Notes: generated by a model not told the origin, from the letters alone. A stretch of DNA of 64,000 nt from Silurus meridionalis (GCF_014805685.1 NC_060887.1:13178963-13242962), one strand, 5' to 3'. Shown: positions 43,506-56,640, counted from the first letter of the stretch. Translations and numbers: made by a program.

Positions 43506-44529
43506 AGGTTTAATAAAAAATTATTGCCAGCAGATTCCTCTGAGCAACAAGGGGAAGCAGCAGTTCAGCAAGACAAGTGTGAGGTCTGATGAGCTCATCA
43601 AGTCTGTCGTCAGTCGACAAAGTGAAATTCAGTTGGCAAAATCCAATTCCTGGGCATGATTCAATATGTCAATTAAAGGAGTACGTAAACGCAGACGCTT
43701 TATGACAGTCTGTCTGTACACAGATAAGAGAGTTTGCCCCAAGACATAGTGCAATCGTAAGTGATATCACATCAAGCGAAGGAGCCAACTTTTAAATACA
43801 ATCCCAAGCCAATGACAAAATAAACAAATGATCTATTTGTTGAAATGGATCTATTTTAACGCTAGACCTGAATCTCATATCTGTCAGCTGGAAAATGTAT
43901 ACCTAATACTTTATAGAAGTGCTGCAAGGACTCCCCTGCTCTCTCAATGTAATTTTTATCTGTACCTTATTTGAAGTTTAAACTATTCTTTGGGAGATGA
44001 AACAGATGCAGTACTAGCCCATAAGACAAAGGACAGGATGTAAGATGTAAAAACTCACCTGTCATTTTTATATAGTTGTATCCCAAATTGGGACATTGTT
44101 GTTTTCTGTTTCCTCTGTTTGATAATTGAAAGTCAAACTTGGATTACCATGATCATAGAGTGGAATAGTAGTGAATTATAATATGTTCATACAGTATTAC
44201 GATTGGTTGATGGGTTTTCAATTGTGTAATTTAGTTTATAAACTGATCATTACTATGTGTTCCAGGCTGATTTGAAACATCATACGTCTTCAGAGTCACT
44301 GTAAAACATTTCATTTGAAGATTTCACTAGAACTAGAAGATAACCTTTGTTTCAATTCAACATTTTGTACAGGTAGCCAAGACATTTGGATTTGCTTAAC
44401 TCTTTTATTTCTGATTATAAATTTCAGTTCAGTTACCAGAACTTGCCTTGGAACTTGGTTCAAGAGGAAAAAGCCAATATGCAGACAAAAGTTTGTGGTT
44501 ACCCTTTATTCAAGTTTTATATGTGCTTT
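42459..44529. other. rasip1 3' flank and intergenic DNA
   Basis: Probable 3' UTR to about 43.3 kb, then a (CA)n microsatellite at 43450-43500 and unassigned AT-rich DNA. No exon recognised. Confidence 0.5.
42892..43318 (+). promoter_or_regulatory. rasip1: Candidate rasip1 3' UTR end with two AATAAA signals
   Basis: AATAAA hexamers lie at 42892-42897 and 43313-43318, about 430 and 855 bp after the stop codon. Either could be the cleavage signal; the sequence between is AT-rich without other features. Confidence 0.4.
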
Positions 44530-44942
44530 TTAAACATCCCTTTCCACATTTATGGCGGCTAAAATAACTTCCACTCTTCTGGGAAGATGTTTAATTCAAG
44601 AGTGTCCTTTTAGAGATTTTTGTTCACTCAGCCATAAGGGTAGTAAAATCAAATACTCAGGGTGAGGAGACCTGGTGTCCAGTCAGCATTATAGAGTAGT
44701 CAGAGATCCAAAGCAGGTCTTTCACTCCAACCCGTGTAAACCATATCTTCAGAGCATGCATTGTGCATAGATGCTTTGTCATGCTGAAATAGGTTTGGGT
44801 CTCCTAGTTCAAGTGAAAGGAAATTTGGAAACATCCTATACAGACGCGTGCCTCCAGCTTTGTACGTAGCAGTTTGGAAAGGAACCACATATGGCTGGAA
44901 AAAATCATGTTTCCCCATTAATTTTGTCCAAATAGTGTAAGT
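44530..44942 (-). mobile_element. Decayed Tc1-like element, about 410 bp
   Basis: CTTCCACTCTTCTGGGAAGA (reversed RRVE region), CACTCAGCCATAAGGG and GCCTCCAGCTTTGTACGTAG, with the right end GTCCAAATAGTGTAAG. Same family as the copies at 57928 and 60561. Confidence 0.65.
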
Positions 44943-45834
44943 TCATATAACCAAATGGAGCAATCATGTTTTAGAAATCAAATATTGAGAGCAGGAACAA
45001 TTAAACAATCGTATTAGGTGCACAATACTGCATGCGAATTCCTTTAACTCTTGGTTGTACCTTTTTATGAGATAAAATGGAAAAGCAGCTCAATGTCAAG
45101 CCAATCTGTTATGTTGTGGCGAGAGCTTGCAGCAGTTCACGTTGGCTTGTAGGTTGTAATTCACTGATATTGTCTCTGATTAAACAAACGTGTGCCTTGT
45201 TCTTAATTTAAACAAAAACAATCTCTGCTCATGTCATGTAGCACTATTAGGCTGTTTAATCTTTACGTGCTCGTGCGCTTTATAATGAAGTATATTTCAT
45301 ATAAAATATCTGCCCAGACCCGCATTTTGTCCCGGATTAAAGTCTTTCATCAAGTTCTTACACACTACAGTACATCATTGTGTTTAGTGCCGAGCCTGTT
45401 TTCCTGTTGACGGCTAGACTAGTATTGCGCTCTTTACTGTAAGTGGCATGCCATCCTGTGAGAGCTAATTACATCATAGTAGACACTGATTGGCTAATCT
45501 CCCTCAGGCATCATCCTGAAAAAAAAGATCCACACACGCTGAGTCGCAGACGTAAGTCACTTGTAGATTTGTGACTCATCACTTTCGCAGCCCTGTGGTC
45601 GAACTTTAATCAATTAAGTGACTATGCCATTTCTGATTCTACACTCCATGTGGTTTGTGAGCAAGACTTGCAGACGGCTTTTCTGGACTGGTCATCCACT
45701 TATTATGGAAGAGATTGGTGATTTTTGACTTGGCCAAAAACAGTTCAGATGTTTTTGAGGGCTTGGGCTGACTTACTGACCTTACACCGTCTGAATGTTT
45801 TCAAACCGGGTTGGAGTCAGAGGGTCAGGAAAGT

Positions 45835-45980
45835 GGTAGCTCAGTGGTTAAGGCATTGGACTTTGGATCAGAAGGTCACAAGTTCAAATCCCACCACCAC
45901 AAGCTGCCACTTCTGGGCCCTTAACTCTCTCCTGCTCAGCAGTAAGTCACTCTGGATAAGAGTGTATGCTGTAAATGCCT
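45835..45980 (+). mobile_element. tRNA-derived SINE
   Basis: The head resembles a tRNA: A-box-like GGTAGCTCAGTGGTTAAGGC and B-box-like CAAGTTCAAATCCC. The body has AAGCTGCCACTTCTGGGCCC and the tail CACTCTGGATAAGAGTGTAT, the conserved 3' segment of fish tRNA SINEs. It lacks a proper acceptor stem and is not a tRNA gene. Confidence 0.85.
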
Positions 45981-46149
45981 TGGCCTAGAATTTTAGGATA
46001 CTTTGTTTCATGATTTCTGGTGAGCTTACATATGACATTACCTGTCAAGTAACCTTCACACAGTGTTGTCATCACTGTTAGCTGCAATTTAGTGTATACT
46101 ACACGGCCTAACATTTGTGCATGCATGACAATATCATTCTTATGTGTTC

Positions 46150-46565
46150 GCTGAACATCCAAATACAAAGGCATTGTATTAATATAGAGTTGTCCAAACC
46201 TTTTGCTACTATAACAGCATGTATAACAGCATTCATTCATCTGAGAAGACTTTCCACTAGATATTGGAGTGTGGCTGTGTGAATTTGTGCTCATTCAGCT
46301 TCAAGAGCTTTAGTAAAACCAGCCACAGATGTAGGGTGATGCGGTCTGGAGTGCAGTCCTTGTTCCAGTTTAATACTAACTTTGGCAAACTATGTTTCAG
46401 AGAGCTCACTTTATGCACAGGAGTGCTGCTTAGATGAAGTGAATAGAAATTGTAATGTTGTGCATATAAACATTTATTATAGAATTCAACAATATGCTTC
46501 CAACTTTGTTGTGGGAATTTGAGAAAGACTAATGGTCAGGTGTCTGTATACGTTTGACAATATAG
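46150..46565 (-). mobile_element. Decayed Tc1-like element
   Basis: Contains ACAAAGGCATTGTATTAATA-TAGAGTTGTCC at the left, CATTCATCTGAGAAGACTTTCC (reversed RRVE region), a CATTCAGCT segment, and ends GGTCAGGTGTCTGTATACGT followed by a terminal AATATAGTG. Confidence 0.6.
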
Positions 46566-46594
46566 TGTAGCTATCACAGATTTTGGGAGGAGTT

Positions 46595-46710
46595 GTACTG
46601 TGGTGGAGCAACATATTGTCTTGCAAGAGCTAAGCATAATGGATTTTATACATAAACCTCATGCGGCCTCCTCAGCTCAGGTTCTCAGGTCAGCTGAGTC
46701 ATCAATGATG
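46595..46710. repeat. Unclassified dispersed repeat, copy 2
   Basis: TTGCAAGAGCTAAGCATAAT, ATACATAAACCTCATGCGGCC and CTCAGCTCAGGTTCTCAGG match 30625-30755 in order, both directly following a Tc1-family end. Confidence 0.6.
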
Positions 46711-47950
46711 AATTTGTGCCAATGAATGGAAATTGTAATGCTACAGAGACTTCCCAGACATTTGTGTACTTCTAACTGTATGGACAAAATTTCCAGCAGG
46801 CTCACAAAGTTAGATCATGTTAAGGAGTCCACTTACTTTAGGCCATGGTGATGAATAATTGCATGTCAAAATGAGTTGTCAATGAAAAGAGGGAAAACAA
46901 TAGTCACTTAAAGTAGAGGATGGAATTGAACAGATACAAATGGAAGGGAGTTTATATGAACAATTTTAAATGATAGATTCTAACTATTATTTTACTCGAT
47001 CTCAACTATATTAATAACTGCTCTATCATGGTCCATGGGTTCACCTTGGGTGGTGGAAGCCAGTCCATCACAGGCAACATGAACACACACAAAAATCTGG
47101 TGGGAATCCATTTGGGGAGAACATGTACCAAAACTACATACAGACAGTTACCTGGCATTAGGATCAGACAAGGGATGCTTGCAGAGGGCTTAATACTGTT
47201 ATTTTAATTAAGAACTTAATAATAATAGTAGCGATTGAAGTGGTAACCAGGAAATAGAGTCTAACCAGGAAATAAAGTTTAGTTGTGGAACAAACAATGG
47301 TGTTCAGTGATTCAGTGGTCACTGGAAAAAATGTGGCTCAGTTATTGGTCATTTGAAAACATAGAGTATATGGACAACACTTGAGTTGGAGGCTTAACTA
47401 CAAACTACAGAGTGTCCTACTCTAAAGCTCTGATTCAACCGTATCGACTATCTTCAGGATACATCGGAATGCTGACTGCACCCAGTGAATTCTGGAACCT
47501 TTGGCTTGCTAGGTTTGACAGTAAGTTGCCAACACATCCCACAGTTCTGTGCAACAAGCAGTTTCAACAAGATAACAAACATGTTTGTTTAAAAAAATCA
47601 TTTTATCACACCTATTCATAATGTTTAATTTGAACATGTCAGCAGTCGTCTTGGTGATGAATCATTAAATCTCCATTCTTTCACAATACGATTGGCAAAT
47701 TCAGCTTAAATTCCCTTCAGTGGAAATATTCTCCTGTGATAATTTGACCTACATTTTTGTCATGTCTAGCAGTAATATAAACATTCTTACTTTGATGTTT
47801 TTAAAGCCCAATACTAAGAATTCAGGCCAGATTGGTCAACCAAAGATGCCCATTTACATTTCTATATAGTTTGTGTTTTCTGAAATAGGTGAGAGCAAGT
47901 AGAAGCTTAAATGAAAAAAATGAAGATTATAAAAACATATTCTGTTTACT
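46711..47950. other. Intergenic DNA with a short low-copy repeat fragment
   Basis: Around 47095-47155, TTTGGGGAGAACATGTACCA and the following CATACAGACAG resemble a fragment common in fish repeats. Otherwise nothing recognised. Confidence 0.4.
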
Positions 47951-47954
47951 AATC

Positions 47955-48430
47955 AGTGGTGGACAGTAATAAAGAAAATGTAATTTGTTACTGTACTTAC
48001 TGTAAGTAGTTTTTTCACATATCTGTATTTTACTGAAATATTTCCATTTGGGGATACGTACTTTAACTTCGCAACATTTCAATGTCATATATCTTCCTTT
48101 TTACTCAAATACATCCTTTTTGTTTATGAGCAGATAAAAACTTAACTGGACACGCATGCAGCAAGCCACCCATCAGAGTAGAGAACGCTCTGTTTTTTTA
48201 ATTGCCACTTGTTGGGATCTTGGTGGTAGCAAGTAAAACGTTTAAGTCTAATGATGAAATAAACTTCTGATTCTCCTAAAAAGTGATAATAGGAACTTTA
48301 TACCCATAATACAGCATAGTAATTTGGATACTTAAATACATTTAAAGGCAAATACTTTTGTACTTGAAAGTTTAAAGGGAGCACTTTTACTCAATTACAT
48401 GGTTTGTGTGGATTTGACCACTGTTACTAA
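47955..48430. repeat. Interspersed repeat, copy 2 (CAGTGGTGGACAGTAATAAA type)
   Basis: Starts CAGTGGTGGACAGTAATAAA, a typical end of a non-autonomous fish transposon, and shares ordered segments with 2590-2930. Confidence 0.6.
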
Positions 48431-48504
48431 TTAGTGCTGTATGTAATGTTTGTTTTAATGAGCGATCACATTGCTTACTGTAGCTGCAGTATTTGCCAGT
48501 TGTA

Positions 48505-48655
48505 AAGTCAGGTACTGATGTAGGGTGAGAAGGCCTTAGTTCAGTCAGGGTTCTTCCACTCCAACCATGCCAACCATATCTTCATAGTGGAAGAACCACA
48601 CACATCTGGAAAAAAATTCAGATGTTATACATGTACAATAAATGTATCCATATAA
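48505..48655 (-). mobile_element. Short Tc1-like fragment
   Basis: AGTCAGGTACTGATGTAGGG and CACTCCAACCATGCCAACCA are words shared with the copies at 44530 and 55265. The ends are lost. Confidence 0.5.
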
Positions 48656-49782
48656 TGTAGTAGACAAATGTACAGTATGCAGCCATACAGCCATTTACAG
48701 TCTGCCACCCACTCACGCACTCTGGCCTTCCAGGTGCAGCTCCCCACACCTGTTCAAGAACCTCTCTGTAATTAGGACAATACAATTATTTTTCGGATAT
48801 GGTGGACAGAGGGAGGGGTGACTGTGTAGACAATGGAGTACTTATTCTCTTTGCTTCCCTTTTCTGCATCTTCCAACTAATGATAGATTATTCCCGTCTT
48901 CAAAGGCCATCGACTTCCTACACAACAGCTGAGTCAGTTAACTGAAAGGGGGGGGATTTAGGCACAATGTGTATTTGTGGACTTGGGTGTCTTGACCTTG
49001 TTGTGCGAACTTTGGCATGAGTGTGCCCATTCTGCTCAGCAGCTATAATCAGATGCTTACACACCCTGTGTGTGCCTGGGTGCACATAGGCACTGCAGTA
49101 ATCTGCTTTCGGTCGGAGTCCTTTTGAAAAGCCTGATTCTCTGATGTTTCAGTTCCAAAACTGTGATTAGGCACCAGAGGGAATTTCCAGGCCTGTTTTA
49201 AACTCTAGCGTTTAGGTGGCTGCGCTGAAGTAACACTTACTCAGCACTTTTAAGCTGCTGTGTATCACAGGGGTGACATAACTATGAAGCGCAATGACAT
49301 CATCATATCATTAGCATAGATTTACTTAGGAAGTTAGATATTGAGTAAAAATAAAAAATTTCGTTGACTATTTATATAGAAATTTTATTCCCCCTCTCTA
49401 GTTTGGGTTATGGCTGAGTCAGAGCTGATGAATGTACAGTTTACTGAGACATCTTAGGGTCATTTTAAATCACAGACGATATTAATGGTTTTAATGATTC
49501 TTCTGTGTGAGATAAGGAACAGACATTCACTTCCCATAGATTCTTTTCCCCCCTTTTTCAGACATGGTAAGGATTACTTTTTTAGGATCAAAGTTCCCAA
49601 ATATTCCTAAGAAATAAATAAATAATGCTACAGTGGATAAAGTAAAGCTCATAGTTCAAATATTGTAAGGAAATTCAGAGAAATATGTTTTCAGTAAACA
49701 GAACAGAATCAGGTTTTAATTAAACACAGAACATCAAAACATTTCAAGATCACAAGTGTTTTGATTGGAATGTATTTTCTAC
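48656..49782. other. Intergenic DNA, nothing recognised
   Basis: No splice-bounded open frame or clear repeat; a GGGGGGG run lies near 48949. Confidence 0.45.
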
Positions 49783-49866
<84 letters not shown>

Positions 49867-49870
49867 ATGC
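49783..49870. repeat. (GT)n(GCGT)n microsatellite
   Basis: About 55 bp of GT then about 30 bp of GCGT, an alternating purine/pyrimidine tract able to adopt Z-DNA. Confidence 0.95.
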
Positions 49871-50120
49871 ATGTGTGTGTGCCTGCACACATTGGTTGTG
49901 TCTGCACTCACTGCGGTCAGTCTAGTCATGCCGCCCAGAGTTTCCTTTGCTGCTGCTGCTGCTGTATGTGTGTGTATGTATACACGAATGCGCGTGTGTG
50001 TGTGTATGACCCTGACAGCATGTGTGAGGAGAATTTCTTTTGCATCTAAGTAATTATTTAATCAATGTTTATGACTCTTGTTCTTGCACGGAATACGGCC
50101 GCCTATAATACTAGACCAGA

Positions 50121-50124
<4 letters not shown>

Positions 50125-50184
<60 letters not shown>

Positions 50185-50200
50185 CTGTCTGTCTGTCTGT
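50125..50200. repeat. (TG)n microsatellite with CTGT tail
   Basis: About 57 bp of TG followed by CTGT repeats. Confidence 0.95.
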
Positions 50201-50689
50201 TTGGGGTTAGACTCAGGGCGAGTGAAACACCCAGCCTCTCTCCAAGGACAGATTCACTTTCTCCAACTGCCAGGTTGATTACGTCATCACGGCCTGGCAT
50301 ATAAAAGAGCACTGTGATGTCATACTGTCAGAGAGAGGCTGTCCAGTGTTGAAGGGTTGACTGGGGTTACCCTCAAAAACCTCAGCACACACATGCACAC
50401 CTTTAAATATGATCGCTTTCTGTATCCGTCCAGTTTCTGCTTGTCCTTGTCTATCCCATTTTACCTTTCGTCTGTCTCTCACCTTTTTCTGTCCATGCCC
50501 TAGCTCTCATCTGGTTGCTTTCACTCCGCCCTAACCCTTACTCTCCGTTTCCTTTTTATTTCCTTTACCAACCGTTTGTTGTGTCTCCGTTTTCCCTTTT
50601 TTCATCCAGAACGCTTGAGTGTAGTGTACATTTGAACAGTACAAGCATTTCTGATTTCTATTCTCCTCCCCCTCTGCTCTTCTTTAGGT

Positions 50690-50880
50690 CTGGGCAGCAG
50701 GGTCAGTGGTGCTGTGGGCTGGGGCTGTGTTCCGACAGACTTGCTTTTTCTGTCACACTTTTGTTCCATCCTGCGTCATCGTGTTGACTGAACGGACCCC
50801 ACAGTTACCGGCTAGGCGCGCGCCCGGCCCGGTTTTAACACTGAGCCGAGTTAGTGCCTGTAATCTGATGGCCGTGTTTA
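50690..50880. other. Short GC-rich, CpG-dense patch
   Basis: Contains GGCGCGCGCCCGGCCCGG near 50814 in otherwise AT-rich DNA. It could be a small CpG island or promoter, but no exon can be tied to it. Confidence 0.35.
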
Positions 50881-51048
50881 TTTTATGTAGGCTCTCTTTG
50901 AAGGTACTGAGAAAGTCTTTGGGCTTTTTGTCCCAGCCCGTTTTGGCTGTCTGAGCTAAGGCGCTCGCAGTGGTAATACCCAGGAAGAATAATATTTGCA
51001 CTCGTATTCACTCCAAACAAGATTTTCCATATTAGTGTCAGAAAGTGG

Positions 51049-51050
<2 letters not shown>

Positions 51051-51103
<53 letters not shown>

Positions 51104-51105
51104 GC
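51051..51105. repeat. (CT)n microsatellite
   Basis: About 46 bp of CT followed by a short CA run. Confidence 0.94.
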
Positions 51106-51499
51106 TTTCTCTAATTCTGTCCGTTACTCTCCTCCTAAACTACAAGGATCTCTGGGTCCTGGCTGTCACTGCAACTGTGACTATCAAGTCCTATTAGGTC
51201 TCCACAATCCTCTAGCCTATAGCCACTTCTGTGTACTTGGTAGCGTAAAGAGTCGATGACCGTTGGTCTGTTGTTCCCACACTCCTTACTACTGCATCTC
51301 AACATAATTACAACACATTTGCGGTGCACAATTTCCACTACGAATCATTTAAAGTAAGGGTGACAGGCAAGGTCTTCGTCATGCTCATTCACTAAGACTG
51401 GCTCTGGTGCTTTCATAGTAGTAACCTGAGATACACAGGTAAATTTTATATCATTTTGTTTACTAGGTTTTGTTTTATTGAAGTCTATTGAAAGGTTTT

Positions 51500-51600
51500 C
51501 TTTGTGTGTGTGTGTATGTGTGTGTGTGTGTGTGGATGGGTGTGTATGTGTGTGTGTGTGTGTGTGTGAGCGTGTCTGTCAGTGTGTGCATGTAAGTGCA
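51500..51600. repeat. Interrupted (TG)n
   Basis: TG repeats interrupted by GGATGGG and TATG, about 100 bp. Confidence 0.85.
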
Positions 51601-51974
51601 CGTGTATGTGCGTGAAAGTTCACGGCTCTGCTCTTGTTGCGGAAAGCCCTCTGACATCAGCCACTGAACTCTGGCAAATGTGTTCCTATTCAAGTTAATT
51701 ACAGCATGCCATTTGTAAATCATTCAGAGGGCGGGGCTTAATACTGTGCCAACAGACAGCTCGCTCTCCACATCAGTGACTACTGGATAAAGAAAACATT
51801 AAGCCATCATTTCATTCTTCCTTTTATCCTGATGGGGAGATAACGTAGTCGCTTGTTTGCCTCGATTTGTCGGGAAATATAGTGTATCATTATCCAGCAC
51901 TTTGATTGATGGAGACAAATTACAAAACACTACAGTCAGTTTTGTGACGATATATATTACAAATATTCAAATTT

Positions 51975-53085
51975 AATGGCTGAAACAAGTCTCAAAAAAT
52001 TTGAGACAAGGCCATGTTTACCATTGTGTAGCATTATGTCCGTATACATCTGAAAACTGGGGAGACCAGCTGCTTAAGCTTTGAGAGAAATGTTGCCCCG
52101 TATGCCTCTGATACAGGATTCGAGCAACTCAACAGTTCTAGGTGTCCTTTGTTGTATTTTTCCTTTCATGATGCATCAAATGTTTTTAAATGGTGAAAGG
52201 TCTAAATTGCAGGCAGGCCAGTTATAGCAACCGGTAGATATAGCAGTATGTAGATATCATTGTCTTGCTGCCCATTCCACATGCAATAATTCTCTTCCAT
52301 AACATTGAACTGAGCAATGATAACAAGCCATATGGTCCCTCTCCTCTTTAGTCCAGATGATGTGGTGCCCATAGTTTCCATAGATAAAAATTTCGATTCG
52401 TCTGACCACAAAACCCAGAAAGAATGGCAGCGATTCTGGATCATGTTCACGCATACCTTCTTCTTTGCATGATAAAGATTTAATCTGCATTTGTGGATGA
52501 CCTAGCAAACTGTGTTCACAGACAGTGATTTCTGGTGGTGTTCATGAACCCATGCAGTGATTTACATACATTTACAGAATCATAACTCTTTTAAATGCAG
52601 TGTCACCTAAGGGCATGAGATTTCTTCCGATTTTTTTTTACTTTTGATGATATTATGTAAAGTAAATCATAAGATATTTAATGGTTTTGCAATTTTATTT
52701 TGAGGAAGATTATTCTGATATTATTCCACAATTTGTAGGCCCGATTAGTGAAGCTCTGTCAATCTTTAATTCAACCATCTTACTGACCTGTTGTCAATTA
52801 ACCTAATTAGTTGAAAAATGTTTCTCAAATTGTTTCATTTTAATAACACTTACTTTTACCAGACTTTTGTTGCCCCGTCCCATCTTTCTTGAGACGTGTT
52901 GCAGCCATCAAATTTAAAATTACCCTTTTTTTTTTTCTTAAAATGGTACTTACTTAGTTAAACATTTCATATATATTCTATGTACTATTGTGAATAAACT
53001 ATGGGTTTATGAGATTTGCAATCATTGCGTTCTATCTTTATTTACATTTTACAGTGTCCCAACTTTTTGAAATTGGGGTTGTATA
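51975..53085. mobile_element. Unclassified DNA transposon remnant
   Basis: The right end GTGTCCCAACTTTTTGAAAT-TGGGGTTGTA is a hallmark terminal sequence of a large fish repeat group, and the left part has CAAAAAATTTGAGAC. In between, TCCAGATGATGTGGTGCCC and CTGACCACAAAACCCAGA are internal words of the same group. The open frames on the minus strand (52202-52508) are short and broken. I cannot name the superfamily with confidence. Confidence 0.5.
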
Positions 53086-53463
53086 AAGAGCAGACATATT
53101 TTCAGAATGGTAATAGAAGTCTTTAATCGCCCACTCGAAAAACTTATCGTCATGTGACTTGGCAAAGATTTGTATGCTGAATTTGTAAGGAAAGAATTGC
53201 TTGTTGAGCCTGAGCTCGAGTTACTGTCTGCGTGGGTTTTCTCTAATTTCCTTCTATTTTGTAAAAACATGTGGATAGGTGAACTGGTGGCTCTGACTTG
53301 ACCCTAGGTGGAATGATTGTTGGTCTGTATGTGTGCACGTGTTTCCTTTCAATTGATTGCATCATGGCTAGTGTTCCCAAGCTTTAAAAGACTTGATGGA
53401 CCCAGGTGCAGTCACAGACATGGCCAAGAGATCTTCCTAGTTATTTGGGAGGAGAGTAAAGGA

Positions 53464-53466
<3 letters not shown>

Positions 53467-53526
<60 letters not shown>

Positions 53527-53616
53527 CCTGACCTGGATTTAGCAACAGTTATTGAACATGAATGAATGTATGAATGAATGAATGAATAAATGAATGAATG
53601 AATGAATGAATGAATT
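53467..53616. repeat. (AG)n and (AATG)n microsatellites
   Basis: About 58 bp of AG at 53467-53524, then about 55 bp of AATG repeats at 53560-53616. Confidence 0.95.
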
Positions 53617-53619
53617 TAT

Positions 53620-55260
53620 AAAAATGTTGTTCTTCCAGCTAATCAGGGAAAAGACTACTATGATAATTACACCAATTACAATCCTAACTAATCTAACTAA
53701 TGTCATTATAGTTTCTTAATTTGTATTAGTTAACACATACAGCTTAGCATTACAAACTTTAATCTGCACATTTGTCAAGTTCACAGAGGATACAAAAATT
53801 GTCACACAATGAGATCTCCTCTTGAAGGGTGTTTTCAGAATTCTTCTTTCATATGCTTTATGTTGTAAATATTTGCATCTCCAAATAGTATCCAGTGACA
53901 TACAGTGGAAAAGTTACACTCATAAAGTCTGCTCTACATGTTTTTTCAAAATTTTTTCAGAATGAAATCGTTTCGAATTGATTTCCTCATCCTCCCTTTC
54001 TGTTGGACAGCTCTTTCTTCTCTCGTTCTCACACGGTCATGCCAGGTCGTTCTTCACTGTCACTACAGCTTGTGTCTCCTCCCAAAACACATTTCTTTCA
54101 CTCCTTTTTTTCTCTCCTCTCATCACATTAGGCCCAAATATAGGAGTCTAAAGTGGGATCAGAGACTGATGGGTGTGATGTCAGACCTGTGTGTGTGTTC
54201 TGGGCCTCTGTGCTGGGTGGGAGGAATATGGCATGCGTCTGCTCACGGCCTGTTGCAGTGTAAACGGTGATGTAACATTAAGAAACAGGGGGAAACTACT
54301 TTGGCGGTCTTATAATCTGATGTATCTGTTCTGCCTGCTCTGATTTTCACTTCCCCTCTCAGACTCTTCATTTATGTCTCCTACAGACTCTGTCTGTCTG
54401 TCTTTCTCTCCCTCTCTCTCTCTCTGTCTCTCTCTTTTTCCCTCTGAAGGTGAAGAGAAAGGTAAAGCTTCTGATACAGACTTCGTTTTGTACTGACTCA
54501 TTCCTGGCTAATTGATTCGTTCCAAGGCCGAGTTGCGTGCCGCCCAGCTTCTGCATAGTGTCACATGGCTTCATCAAAGAGTGTTTGTTTTCTTTCTACC
54601 TCTCCCTCTCATCCTCTGTCGCTCCTCGCCCATCCGGCCGACCCCTCCGTCTGCCCTTTTTCTCATCCCTTGTTCCACCCTCTATTGCCAAATTTCTGTC
54701 AGCTTCTTAGTTTCCTCCTGTCTTGCCCTCAGGGAATTTCCCTTGATCCATGATTGTGTCATTCCCTTCATTCCTACCATACCTGTGAGAGGTTAAAACA
54801 GGAAATAAAGCAAGAGAGAAAGAGATTAAGAAAGAGGGAGAGACAACGAAGGAGACAGAGCGAGCAGGAATTAATATGAAACAGACGTGTGAGGGTTTTT
54901 AAGAGCTGAGGACAGTGGTGGAGGTGAATCTTTAGCTTCCATGCGTGGGAGGGGAATTGGGAATGTAAACTGGCTTCTAAAAATAAATCTGTCCATATGC
55001 AGGGCATACAACACATTCCAGTGATGATGCAGACTAAATGAATGACCAAAGAGGAGGGGGTTATTTACCAAAGAAGCAAGAGCCTTGGCTCTCTCCTCCA
55101 TCCATTCCTCAGTTCAAAAAAGTTTTATGATTTGTAAATGATCACACAAAACATATACACACTTACAGATGAGTACATTAAAAAACATAAAGATGTTTAA
55201 GTGTGTAATAATAGCATACACTTAATGTGTGATAATAAACATATACCTGTGTATAATATT
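53620..55260. other. Intergenic DNA, C/T-rich in the middle
   Basis: 54360-54780 is rich in CT and TCTC words. No exon with conserved motif could be found; open frames here are low complexity. Confidence 0.45.
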
Positions 55261-55264
55261 TGTA

Positions 55265-55590
55265 TGTCTTTCTAAACATCCCTTTTCACATTTAGTCCTC
55301 ATTTGCTTCTATAGTAACCTCCACTTTTCTGGGAAAGTGTTTTAGATTGTGGTTAGGGAGATTTCTGTTTAACCACAAGAATGATAATAAAGTCAGGTAC
55401 TGATATAGGGTGAGGATGTCTGGGGTGCAGCCAGCATTCCAATTTTTCTCAAAGGTGTTTAGTATGGTTGAGGTCAGAGCTCTATAGCAAGCAACTCAAG
55501 ATCTTTCACTGAACCCTGTAAACCATATCTGCAAGGAGCTGGCGTGTGCTCAGGGGCATTGCAATGCTGGAACATTTTTGGGACTTTTAT
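55265..55590 (-). mobile_element. Tc1-like fragment
   Basis: CTAAACATCCCTTTTCACAT, AACCTCCACTTTTCTGGGAA and AAAGTCAGGTACTGATATAG, then AGGTCAGAGCTCTATAGCAA, match the family at 44530 and 57928 in order. Confidence 0.65.
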
Positions 55591-55704
55591 ATGAAGTAAA
55601 GAGAAAATTTCATGTTTACATATCAAAAGGCATTGTAAACAATTATGTGAAATATTTGTATTATATGAAATGGGTGATTTAAGTGGAATGAAAGAGTTTT
55701 ATAT

Positions 55705-55706
<2 letters not shown>

Positions 55707-55757
<51 letters not shown>
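55707..55757. repeat. (AAT)n microsatellite
   Basis: About 50 bp of AAT. Confidence 0.95.
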
Positions 55758-56640
55758 CAAATACATTTAATAATTAGTGTTAATAATTTACATTGTAGTG
55801 ATTTCTTTCTTATTATACATGACATCTTGAGGATTTAATTTATGATTACTCGTCAAAATAACTGTTTATACGTATAGTGTACATTCTACAAGTCTCTGGA
55901 ACTTTCCTGGAATTATGGACTACTATATAGAGGTATGCATGTGACTCTCTCAGAAGGTTTGACCCATTCCACCCACTCATGCAGTTATGATTTTACTTTT
56001 ACTACTTACAATATGTGGCCTTTTTCTTTTTGTCTATGTCTTATTGACTCATTCAAACTGGGGACCTGGAAAAAAAAAATCACCTGGTCTTTTTTCAGTC
56101 TTTAACTTTCCAGTTTGGATGAGTCTATGTCCATGATAGCCTTAGATTGTTTTTCAGGGTAGACCGGGGTGGAACCTGATGTGGTCGTATTGTTGTGTTG
56201 TAGTCCATCCACCTCAAGGTTTGGTGTGTTGTACATTTTGAGGTGCTTTTCTGATCACCAAGGTTGTAAAGTGTACCCATTTGAGTTACAATACACTTCC
56301 AATCTGCTCAATTGAATCTGGTCATGCTACTCTAATATCTACAATCAATAAGGTGTTTTAGCCTGCTGATACTCCACACAAGTTTTTTTCCATTCCAAGG
56401 ACTATGGAGATTGTTATGTATGAAATTCCGGATCTGCAGAATCTGAAATTCTTAACCCAGCACATCTGCCTTCAACAATTATGCTACTGTTAAAGTCACA
56501 GAGACAATAATTTGATGTTCCTGTGAATGTGAACATTACTTAAAGTTCTTCACCTGTGTCTGCATGATTTAATTCTTTGTTTTGCAGCCACATGTTTGAC
56601 TGATTGCGTAAATGACCTGGTTTACAGGTGTTTTAATTAA
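55758..56640. other. Intergenic DNA, nothing recognised
   Basis: AT-rich; no supported gene. CCACCTCAAGGTTTGGTGTG near 56210 could be a Tc1 scrap. Confidence 0.4.

Noticed and set aside
45835..45920. tRNA gene
   Set aside because: A- and B-box-like motifs are present, but the acceptor stem does not close and the sequence continues into a typical SINE body.
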